From positions 1 to 5,211 of the forward strand of contig JAJPXI010000230.1 in the NCBI GenBank assembly GCA_021205585.1: a stretch of 5,211 nt of DNA, read 5' to 3'. This document shows positions 1 to 5,042 of the stretch, piece by piece (the stretch's first letter is position 1; each line of letters opens with the position of its first letter). The notes under the pieces were generated by a model. That model was given only the letters and a program-made list of their open reading frames with translations, did no database searches and was not told the DNA's origin. The DNA is from Oscillospiraceae bacterium (GTDB taxonomy: Bacteria > Bacillota > Clostridia > Oscillospirales > Oscillospiraceae). The translations under genes and the position numbers were made by a program.

Positions 1-626
1 GTGCGCAAAGTGACCGTCACCCGGCAGCCCCGTCCGCGGAGCAGGGAGGCGGCCAGGCGGCCCATCTCCCCGTTGCCGATGACCAGAGCCCGCTTGCCGT
101 TCAGATCCGTCTGCGCCGCCAGCAGCTCCACCGCCTGGGAGGCAGCGGAGACGGGCAGGGCGGTCATCCTGGCCTGGGCGCGCACCTGCTTCCCGGCGGC
201 CACGGCGATGCGGAACAGGGTCTCCAGCACCGCGTCGGCGGCGTGGACGGAGCGGGCCAGGGCGATGGCGTCCTTCACCTGGGTGATAATCTGGTCTTCC
301 CCCCAGACCCTGGAGCGCAGGCCGGCAGCCACCTCCAGCAGATGGCGCACGGCCTCCTGATCCCGGCAGGTGTAAAAGGCGCCGGCGAAGGGGGCGTAGT
401 CCACCTCCGCCGCCGCGCACAGCAGAGCGCCGGGGCACAGGGGTTCCGGGGCCGATATGTACAGCTCCGTGCGGTTGCAGGTGGACAGCAGCACGCAGCC
501 GGACACCCCCGGCATCTCCCGCACCCGCCCGGTCAGAGCACGGGTGACGGCGCGGGTGAAGGAGAGGATCTCCCGCACCTGGATGGGAACCCGGCTGTGC
601 TCCAGCGTTGACAGATACAGGGCCAT
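1..626 (-). CDS. hemA: Glutamyl-tRNA reductase, 3'-truncated by window edge
   Basis: HemA reduces glutamyl-tRNA(Glu) with NADPH to glutamate-1-semialdehyde, the committed cytoplasmic step of C5-pathway tetrapyrrole synthesis. The visible 208 codons, translated from the minus strand, begin MALYLSTLEHSRVPIQVRE, matching the family N-terminal pattern (LNHKTAPVEVRE-like). The catalytic cysteine is C50 in STCNRTELY (residues 48-56). VRHLL (93-97) holds the conserved active-site histidine H95, and GEDQI (109-113) is the family signature. A Rossmann NADPH-binding segment VIGNGEMG (182-189) follows; relatives usually have VIGAGEMG. The family is about 400-450 residues long, so the rest of the NADPH domain and the C-terminal dimerisation domain lie outside the window. 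The ATG at 624-626 is set by a GAGGAGG SD (634-640), 7 bases away. It lies 41 bases downstream of cbiK on the same strand, so it is probably the same operon. CbiK next door implies that the product feeds cobalamin or siroheme. Confidence 0.95.
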   Translation of the reverse strand, partial: MALYLSTLEHSRVPIQVREILSFTRAVTRALTGRVREMPGVSGCVLLSTCNRTELYISAPEPLCPGALLCAAAEVDYAPFAGAFYTCRDQEAVRHLLEVAAGLRSRVWGEDQIITQVKDAIALARSVHAADAVLETLFRIAVAAGKQVRAQARMTALPVSAASQAVELLAAQTDLNGKRALVIGNGEMGRLAASLLRGRGCRVTVTLR

Positions 627-648
627 CAGGCCGCCTCCTCGCAATGGT

Positions 649-654
649 ATTATG
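649..654 (-). promoter_or_regulatory. Weak candidate internal promoter for hemA (extended -10)
   Basis: In the 41-base gap between cbiK and hemA the minus strand reads TGTCATAAT, a TG-type extended -10 element with a five-of-six match to TATAAT. No -35 hexamer sits at the right distance. A start about 7 bases downstream would give a leader of only about 16 bases that just includes the hemA SD. A perfect TATAAT also occurs at 667-672, overlapping the cbiK stop codon, but lacks both a -35 and an extended TG. Either could be chance in the only AT-rich patch here. An internal promoter would let hemA be made independently of the upstream genes. Confidence 0.25.
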
Positions 655-667
655 ACAGACCCATGGA

Positions 668-1435
668 TTATATCCCCTCCGAAAGGGTCTCCAGCAGCCG
701 CTGGCGGTACATCTGCTGCACCCAGTCCAGTCTTCCCAGACCGGTCAGGGCGCAGGAAACCCGGCACCCCGCCCCCTCCAGGCGGCTTTTCCAGCTGTCC
801 GGGCCGCCGCCGGCCATGTCCTTTTTGGCGTGTTCCCCGGCCACCAGCATCAGGGGAACCAGGCGCACCTCCCGCCCGGCCAGCCGGGGCAGCCAGTCCT
901 CCAGGGCGGGCCAGCCCTCCACCGTGGCCACGAACAGATCCTCCCGGCCCCGCAGGGACAGGGCGGTCTGTAAGGCGGGGTAGACGGCGTTGGCGAAGTG
1001 GCCGGTGCCGTGGCCCATAAAGACCACCGCCCCGCCCTCCTGGGCGGGGTAAGTTTGGCACAGCCCGCCGGCAAAGGCTAAAATGTCCTCCGTGCCGGCC
1101 AGCAGGGGCCGCCCCACGCGCAGCGCCTGAAAGCAGGGGGCCACGGCCTGGGCCTGGGTCTTCAGCCGGTCATATTCAAAGCCGTAGAGCAGGTGGGTGG
1201 GCTGCACCGCCACCCGCTCCGTCCCCTCGCCCCGCAGCCGCTCCAGCGCCTGGGTCATGCTAGGGACGCTTGTCCCCCGCCCGGCGAGAATTTTTCGGAT
1301 GGTTGGGCTGGTAAAGGCCCGCACGCAGCGGTACCCCGGCGCGGCGGCGGCCAGGGCCCCCTCCACCGCGGCGATGTCCTCCTGGGCCTGGGGTACGCTG
1401 GTGCCAAAGCTGGTCATGACAATCGCGCTCTTCAT
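668..1435 (-). CDS. cbiK: Anaerobic sirohydrochlorin cobaltochelatase CbiK
   Basis: CbiK inserts Co2+ into sirohydrochlorin in the anaerobic (early cobalt insertion) cobalamin pathway; family members can also insert Fe2+ to give siroheme. The 255-residue length is typical. The N-terminus AIVMTSFGTS (4-13) is the family opening. PTHLLYGFEYD (79-89) holds H81 and E87. MGHGTGH (140-146) contains H142, the counterpart of the Salmonella catalytic His145. E173 in ATVEG and H202 in VAGEHAKKDMAG (198-209) match the other metal-binding Glu and His of the family. A DSW follows at 213-215. No signal peptide is present, so it should be cytoplasmic, unlike the periplasmic Desulfovibrio form. The start ATG overlaps the MATE stop as ATGA (4 bases), with a GAGGTG SD at 1441-1446, 5 bases away, suggesting translational coupling. 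hemA follows 41 bases downstream. The cofactor choice (Co or Fe) cannot be read from sequence, but Co is more likely. Confidence 0.95.
   Translation of the reverse strand: MKSAIVMTSFGTSVPQAQEDIAAVEGALAAAAPGYRCVRAFTSPTIRKILAGRGTSVPSMTQALERLRGEGTERVAVQPTHLLYGFEYDRLKTQAQAVAPCFQALRVGRPLLAGTEDILAFAGGLCQTYPAQEGGAVVFMGHGTGHFANAVYPALQTALSLRGREDLFVATVEGWPALEDWLPRLAGREVRLVPLMLVAGEHAKKDMAGGGPDSWKSRLEGAGCRVSCALTGLGRLDWVQQMYRQRLLETLSEGI
1030..1049. repeat. GC-rich 8-bp hairpin inside cbiK
   Basis: CCCCGCCC (1030-1037) and GGGCGGGG (1042-1049) are exact complements with a 4-base loop, within cbiK codons for about residues 129-136. It would be a very stable RNA hairpin in the coding region, possibly a ribosome or polymerase pause. 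No U run follows on either strand, and the CbiK reading frame is intact across it. Confidence 0.4.
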
Positions 1436-2814
1436 GCCGTCACCTCGTCAAGCTTTTGTTGGGAAAACATATCGCCCCGCCGCCACCGGCCGCTGGCCAG
1501 GTAGACCACCTCGATGACAATCTGGGCGGCGGAGGCGGCGGGGGCGGCCAGACCGATGTGGAACATGGTGGCTCCCGGCAGCAGGGAGATGAGCAGGGTG
1601 CCCGCCACACGCACGCCGAAGGTGCTGATCAGGTTATTTGCCATGGAAAAGCCCGTGTGCCCGCAGCCGCTGAAAAAGCCGTTCATGCAGAACACGAAGG
1701 GCACCAGGGCCACGTCAAGCATATTGGAGCGCAGATAGAGCACGCCCTGGGCGATGACCCCGGCGTCGTCGGTGAAAAAGCCCAGGACGGCGGCGGGGAA
1801 GCACTCCACCACGGCGCATGCAGCGAAGCTCAGCACGGCGGAAATCACCATCCCCCACTTCATGGACTGCACCGCCCGTCCGGGCTGGCCGCCGCCCATG
1901 TTCTGGGCGGTCATGGCGGCGATGGCCGACATAAAAGCGGTGGCCGCCAGCATGGCGATGGTGGAGATGCGGGAGGCCACTCCCACGCAGGCCGACTGCT
2001 CCAGCCCCAGCCGGTTGACAAAGGCGGAAATCAGGGCGAAGGAGATGCCGATGCAGAAGTCCTGCAGGGCCACGGGAACCCCTAATTTCAGCAGCAGCCG
2101 GGCCTGTTCTTTTTTCAGGGCGAAGCTGGAGCGGCGAAAGGTCAGGGGGAAGTCCTTTCTCCGTTTGAGAATGAATAAAGAGGAAAGAAAGCTGACGGCC
2201 TGGGCGACGATGGTGGCCACGGCGGCCCCCGCCGCGCCCATCTGCATGGGGCCCACCAGCACGATGTCCCCGATGATATTGATGACGCAGGCGATGGCCA
2301 CCAGCAGCATAGGGGTTTTGGAGTCCCCCAGGCCCCGGAGGATGCCGCTGACCATGTTGTACCCGGTGACGAAAATCATGCCCGCGCCGCAGATGATCAG
2401 ATACTGCCGGGCAGCGGGGGCGGCGGCCTCCGGCACCTGCATCAGCCGGACGATGCCCCCGGAAAAGCCCACCAACAGGGCGGAGAGCACCACCGCCGCG
2501 ATGCCGAACACCGGGAACATGGTGCCGATGGCCCGTTTGACGTTCTCCTGCTGGCCGGAGCCCACATACTGGCCGATGAGCACGGTGCCCCCGGTGGCCA
2601 GGCCCATGACCAGAGTGGTGACCATATAGATGATCTGGGCTCCGGTGGAGATGGCGGACAGGCCGGCGGCGGCGTTGGCGCTCAGGCGGCCCACCGTCAG
2701 GGTGTCCACCGTGCCGTAGAGCTGCTGGAGCAGGGCGGCGGCCAGAAAGGGCAGGGCAAAGCGTACCAGGGAGGAAAAAATCCCTCCCTGGAGCAGCCGG
2801 TTTTCCTGGCTCAT
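1432..2814 (-). CDS. MATE family efflux transporter
   Basis: This is a 460-residue membrane transporter of the MATE (multidrug and toxic compound extrusion) family, which exports organic cations or other small molecules using Na+ or H+ gradients. It has the usual length and two homologous MatE halves, roughly residues 14-215 and 240-440, with about 12 hydrophobic segments. The loop GILRGLGDSKTPM (157-169) is the conserved first-half motif, and NGFFSGCGHTGFSM (378-391) is its second-half counterpart. Basic linker residues around 217-245 separate the halves. The closest subgroup is probably the NorM/DinF-like clostridial type; the substrate cannot be predicted from sequence. It starts at an ATG overlapping the thioesterase stop (ATGA, 2811-2814), with GGAGGG SD at 2821-2826 and 6-base spacing. 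It ends in an ATGA overlap with cbiK. Its place between Fe-S and tetrapyrrole genes suggests, but does not show, export of a pathway-related compound. A hairpin lies in its early codons. Confidence 0.95.
   Translation of the reverse strand: MSQENRLLQGGIFSSLVRFALPFLAAALLQQLYGTVDTLTVGRLSANAAAGLSAISTGAQIIYMVTTLVMGLATGGTVLIGQYVGSGQQENVKRAIGTMFPVFGIAAVVLSALLVGFSGGIVRLMQVPEAAAPAARQYLIICGAGMIFVTGYNMVSGILRGLGDSKTPMLLVAIACVINIIGDIVLVGPMQMGAAGAAVATIVAQAVSFLSSLFILKRRKDFPLTFRRSSFALKKEQARLLLKLGVPVALQDFCIGISFALISAFVNRLGLEQSACVGVASRISTIAMLAATAFMSAIAAMTAQNMGGGQPGRAVQSMKWGMVISAVLSFAACAVVECFPAAVLGFFTDDAGVIAQGVLYLRSNMLDVALVPFVFCMNGFFSGCGHTGFSMANNLISTFGVRVAGTLLISLLPGATMFHIGLAAPAASAAQIVIEVVYLASGRWRRGDMFSQQKLDEVTA
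2766..2791 (-). repeat. Perfect 9-bp inverted repeat in early MATE codons
   Basis: CCAGGGAGG (2766-2774) and its exact complement CCTCCCTGG (2783-2791) flank an 8-base A-rich loop. The structure begins about 23 bases after the MATE start codon and falls in codons for residues 8-17. In the mRNA it would form a stable stem with a U-rich loop. The 3' arm also carries CCTCC, which could instead pair with GGAGG of the MATE SD. The U run lies in the loop rather than after the stem, so it is not an intrinsic terminator. A role in tuning MATE translation is inference; chance is possible. Confidence 0.5.
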
Positions 2815-3248
2815 TCAGCGCCCTCCAGGGGGCCGGTGCGGCAGAGGGTGAACTGCCCCGTGGCCAGGGCTTTCCCCTGCTCGTCCCGGATGCGCACCTG
2901 GACGACGCTCAGGGTTTTGCCGATGTGCTCAGCCTGGGCGGCGCAGTGCACCTTGCCGCCCAGGGCGGGGCGCAGGTAATTGAGATAGAAGTCCACCGTC
3001 ACGCAGACGCAGCCCGTGGCGGCCACCGCGCAGGCCCCCGCCACCGTGTCCGCCAGGGTGGCCAGAGCGCCGCCGTGGACGGTGCCCCAGGGGTTCTGGT
3101 TTTCCTTGCCCAGGGTCAGCTCCCCCTCGGCCCGTCCGTCCCTGGTCAGGGAGACGATCCGGGCGTTCATCCGGGGCAGCAGCTGGCCGGGGCCATTGGC
3201 CGCCTCCATCAGGGCGGCGCAAAAGGCGGCGTCATCGCAAAAATCCAT
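2811..3248 (-). CDS. PaaI-type hotdog-fold acyl-CoA thioesterase
   Basis: This 145-residue protein belongs to the hotdog-fold PaaI/YdiI-like thioesterases, cytoplasmic enzymes that hydrolyse acyl-CoA thioesters. The diagnostic stretch is NPWGTVHGGALATLAD (52-67). H58, G59 and G60 form the HGG motif, and D67 aligns with the catalytic aspartate of E. coli PaaI (Asp61). The pattern TVDFYLNYLRPA (84-95) is the usual beta-strand segment after the long helix. Length is normal, and no second domain or signal peptide is present. The ATG at 3246-3248 has an AGAGAGG SD with about 7-base spacing, so this start is preferred although it overlaps smsB by 17 bases. The gene ends in an ATGA overlap with the MATE gene. 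Its substrate is unknown, and neither Fe-S assembly nor tetrapyrrole synthesis has an obvious thioester step for it. It may act in housekeeping CoA recycling. Confidence 0.9.
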   Translation of the reverse strand: MDFCDDAAFCAALMEAANGPGQLLPRMNARIVSLTRDGRAEGELTLGKENQNPWGTVHGGALATLADTVAGACAVAATGCVCVTVDFYLNYLRPALGGKVHCAAQAEHIGKTLSVVQVRIRDEQGKALATGQFTLCRTGPLEGAE

Positions 3249-4161
3249 TTAAAATCCTCTCTTCCGCTTCTTCTTCGGTCAGCCCCAGGGTCATCAGCTT
3301 CAAAATCTGCTCCCCGGCGATGCGCCCGATGGCGGCCTCGTGAATCAGCTGGGCGTCCGGGTGGTCGGCGGTGATGGCGGGGATGGACTTGACCTTGGCC
3401 CGATCCATGATAATGGCGTCGCACTGGACGTGGCCGAAACAGGGGGCCTGGCCGATGAGCCGGGGGTAAAACACCTGCTCCGATTGCTCCCTGGCCACCG
3501 AGCGGGAGACGATGCGCCCGCTGGCCCCCTCTCCCGCCAGGATGACGTCCATCTCCGACTGGGCGCTTTGGCCGCCGTGGGTCATCAGCTTTTCGGTGAT
3601 GACGATTTCGGCCCCGGCTCCGGCTGTTACTTTCGTGTACCGCTTGGTGGAGTCCACGCCGCCCAGCTGGCTGGTCTCCATATCCAGGCAGGCGTCCTCC
3701 TCCAGGTAGGCCACCGTCTGGGGATTCATCACCCGGCCCCCGGTGCCATCCCCGGAGCCGTAGTGCTTTTCCACATAGCGCACCCTGGAGCGCGGGCCGA
3801 TATAAAAGGTGTGCACCCCGTCGTGCTGGCTGGTCTCGCAGCCGGAGTTGTGGATGCCGCAGCCGGCCACGATGGTGATGTCGCAGTCGGGGCCGATGAA
3901 AAAGTCGTTGTAGACCAGCTCGGTCACGCCCATCTCGGTGATGATGACCGGGATGTGAACCGACTCGTTTTGCGTGCCCGCCTTCACCCGGATGTCGATG
4001 CCCGGCTTGTCGGGCTTGCTGGTAATCTCGATGTTGGCGCTGGAGGCGCGGCCGTCTAACTGGCTGTTTTTGCGGATGTTGTAGGCCCCCTGGGGAACCG
4101 CCTCCAAATCGGCAACCTGCCGCAGCAGTTCCCGGTCGATTTCGTTGTCAAAGGCACTCAC
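3232..4161 (-). CDS. smsB: SufB/SufD-like Fe-S cluster scaffold (SmsB type)
   Basis: This is the scaffold partner of the SufC-like ATPase for building Fe-S clusters. Numbered from the GTG at 4161 it has 309 residues, far shorter than SufB (about 470-495). It lacks the long SufB N-terminal region and keeps the beta-helix core plus C-terminal helices. C247 in GHVQCDAI aligns with E. coli SufB Cys405, and H274-E275 in LIHEA align with His433-Glu434, both in the SufB active region. The tail GEQILKLMTLGLTEEEAEER (283-302) followed by NGF is the typical SufC-contact end. A Cys/His-rich patch is C101, H104, C108, H113 and H117. Size and pairing with one SufC, without SufD, SufS or SufU in view, match the minimal SMS system of archaea and anaerobes; databases may label it SufB/SufD family. 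It overlaps smsC by 14 bases and the thioesterase by 17. A GTG at 4170 is an alternative start that adds three residues. Confidence 0.92.
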   Translation of the reverse strand: MSAFDNEIDRELLRQVADLEAVPQGAYNIRKNSQLDGRASSANIEITSKPDKPGIDIRVKAGTQNESVHIPVIITEMGVTELVYNDFFIGPDCDITIVAGCGIHNSGCETSQHDGVHTFYIGPRSRVRYVEKHYGSGDGTGGRVMNPQTVAYLEEDACLDMETSQLGGVDSTKRYTKVTAGAGAEIVITEKLMTHGGQSAQSEMDVILAGEGASGRIVSRSVAREQSEQVFYPRLIGQAPCFGHVQCDAIIMDRAKVKSIPAITADHPDAQLIHEAAIGRIAGEQILKLMTLGLTEEEAEERILNGFLR

Positions 4162-4891
4162 CGCGCTCACCCCCCGTCCGATAGCTGCACCCCGCTGTGG
4201 CGTCTAGAATTTCAGGAAAAATCTTGTCCCTTGGGCCCTGCATGGATACCCGCCCGGCGGCCACCAGGATAATCTCGTCCGCCAGGCTTAAAATGCGCTC
4301 CTGGTGGGTGATGATCAGCAGGGTGGATTTCCTGCTCTCGTGGATGGCCCGGAAGGTGTCGGTCAGCCGGGAGAAGGACCACAGGTCGATGCCGGCCTCT
4401 GGCTCGTCGAAAATCATCAGCCCGGCGGGGCGGGCCAGGATGGTAGCGATTTCAATGCGCTTGACCTCCCCGCCGGACAGGGAGGCGTCCACCTCCCGGT
4501 CGATATAGTCCCCGGCGCACAGGCCCACCCGGTTCAGGTACTGGCAGCACTCCTCCTGGCTCAGTCCGGACTTGCCCGCCGCCAGCTCCAGCAAATCCCG
4601 CACCCGCAGGCCCTTGAACCGGGGGGGCTGCTGAAAACCGTAGCTGATGCCCAGGCCGGCCCGCTGGGTGACGTTCAGGCCGGTCACGTCGGCCCCGTTC
4701 CACAAAATCTGTCCGCCGGTGGGCTCCACCAGGCCCATGATGGCTTTTGCCAGGGTGGTCTTGCCCCCGCCGTTTGGCCCGGTGACGGCCACAAGCCGCC
4801 CGTCGGCCACGGTCAGGGAGATGTTGCGCAGAATATCCGCCGGGCCGTCCTCCCCCTGGGCCTGGTAGCATAAATTTTTCAGTTCCAGCAT
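4148..4891 (-). CDS. smsC: SufC-like Fe-S assembly ATPase (SmsC type)
   Basis: This is a soluble ABC-type ATPase that drives Fe-S cluster assembly on its SufB-like partner; it is not a membrane transporter component. Its 247 residues match SufC in length. Walker A is GPNGGGKT (38-45, K44), the Q-loop is in YGFQQPP (84-90), the signature is LSGGE (138-142), Walker B is LMIFDE (158-163) with catalytic E163, and the switch histidine is H196 in ITHQER. GFQQPP followed by RFKG and DEPEAGID are SufC-like and differ from ordinary import ABC proteins. The ATG at 4889-4891 has an AAGGAGA SD (4899-4905), 7 bases away. It is the first gene of the operon, about 75 bases after the predicted transcription start, and overlaps smsB. 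Pairing with a short SufB-like protein favours SmsC over canonical SufC; without the neighbour, sufC would be an equally good name. Confidence 0.94.
   Translation of the reverse strand: MLELKNLCYQAQGEDGPADILRNISLTVADGRLVAVTGPNGGGKTTLAKAIMGLVEPTGGQILWNGADVTGLNVTQRAGLGISYGFQQPPRFKGLRVRDLLELAAGKSGLSQEECCQYLNRVGLCAGDYIDREVDASLSGGEVKRIEIATILARPAGLMIFDEPEAGIDLWSFSRLTDTFRAIHESRKSTLLIITHQERILSLADEIILVAAGRVSMQGPRDKIFPEILDATAGCSYRTGGERGECL
4167..4175 (-). promoter_or_regulatory. Shine-Dalgarno site deciding the smsB GTG start
   Basis: The minus strand reads GGGGGGTGA here, one mismatch from the GGAGGTGA ideal, followed by 5 bases and a GTG (4159-4161). The upstream in-frame GTG at 4168-4170 lies inside this sequence and has only a weak GGA at usable spacing, so the downstream GTG is preferred. 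The site lies inside the last codons of smsC, so smsB translation is probably coupled to smsC. Confidence 0.6.
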
Positions 4892-4901
4892 GGCTTCTTC
4901 T

Positions 4902-4914
4902 CCTTAACGTAAGG
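4902..4914 (-). promoter_or_regulatory. Small hairpin overlapping the smsC SD
   Basis: The minus-strand leader reads CCTTACGTTAAGG, two complementary 5-base arms around a 3-base loop, running directly into the SD (AAGGAGA, 4899-4905). The 3' arm contains AAGG of that SD, so folding would partly hide the ribosome site. A 5-bp stem is weak, and this may be chance. Confidence 0.3.
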
Positions 4915-4940
4915 GGTTGCTTTGTTCCGTCATTTCAGCG

Positions 4941-4963
4941 GGCGGGAAAAGGTTTTTCCCGCC
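4941..4963. repeat. Perfect 23-base palindrome at the operon start
   Basis: GGCGGGAAAA (4941-4950) and its exact complement TTTTCCCGCC (4954-4963) surround a 3-base spacer. The site begins about 10 bases downstream of the smsC -10 element, essentially at the predicted transcription start (about 4966). It could be an operator for a dimeric repressor that would block initiation, or a 5'-terminal mRNA hairpin affecting stability. No U run follows on either strand, so it is not a terminator. I do not recognise it as an IscR, Fur or other known box. Confidence 0.75.
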
Positions 4964-4972
4964 GCGTAGCGC

Positions 4973-5001
4973 ATTATAGCACAAAAATCCCCCGGTTACA
5001 A
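4973..5001 (-). promoter_or_regulatory. Sigma-A type promoter of the smsC-hemA operon
   Basis: On the minus strand a -35 TTGTAA (4996-5001) and a perfect -10 TATAAT (4973-4978) are separated by exactly 17 bases. TG one base before the -10 (TGCTATAAT) adds an extended -10 element. Transcription should start near 4966, giving a leader of about 75 bases before smsC. It is the strongest promoter in the window and probably drives all six leftward genes. Confidence 0.85.
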
Positions 5002-5022
5002 GTCCCCTGCCCCCGACATAAA
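4995..5022 (+). promoter_or_regulatory. Weak candidate promoter of the divergent gene
   Basis: On the plus strand GTTACA (4995-5000) and CATAAA (5017-5022) each match the -35 and -10 consensus at four of six bases, with 16-base spacing. Start would fall near 5029, just before the SD of the gene at 5043. The -35 shares bases with the -35 of the leftward promoter. It is offered only because the divergent gene needs a promoter in this 151-base gap. Confidence 0.3.
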
Positions 5023-5042
5023 TTGAAGCAGGAGGTGCTTAC

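Noticed and set aside
667..672. Perfect TATAAT overlapping the cbiK stop as a hemA promoter
   Set aside because: No -35 match at 16-18 bases and no extended TG; likely the chance result of the stop codon and AT-rich junction.
1..1020. Plus-strand open frames over hemA and cbiK (119, 122, 187 and 106 codons)
   Set aside because: The minus strand encodes HemA and CbiK with their catalytic motifs; the plus frames have low-complexity Pro/Arg/Gly content and no homology I recognise.
1456..2629. Long plus-strand open frames (209 and 291 codons) opposite the MATE gene
   Set aside because: They mirror a clear MATE protein, show no recognisable domain, and are rich in Gly/His or Met/Ala repeats typical of antisense frames in GC-rich DNA.
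2766..2791. Intrinsic terminator inside the MATE gene
   Set aside because: The T run lies in the loop, not after the stem, and the reading frame continues intact.
3340..4059. 239-codon plus-strand open frame opposite smsB
   Set aside because: Antisense to a well-supported SufB-like gene; composition (Gly, His, Asp, Val) is that of a shadow frame, with no domain.
4941..4963. Intrinsic terminator
   Set aside because: A strong stem, but no U run follows on either strand and it sits at the start of the leftward transcript.
4892..4966. Cobalamin or other riboswitch in the operon leader
   Set aside because: The leader is only about 75 bases, too short for a cobalamin riboswitch, and no conserved B12-box sequence is seen. 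cbiK itself has no leader because it overlaps the MATE gene.
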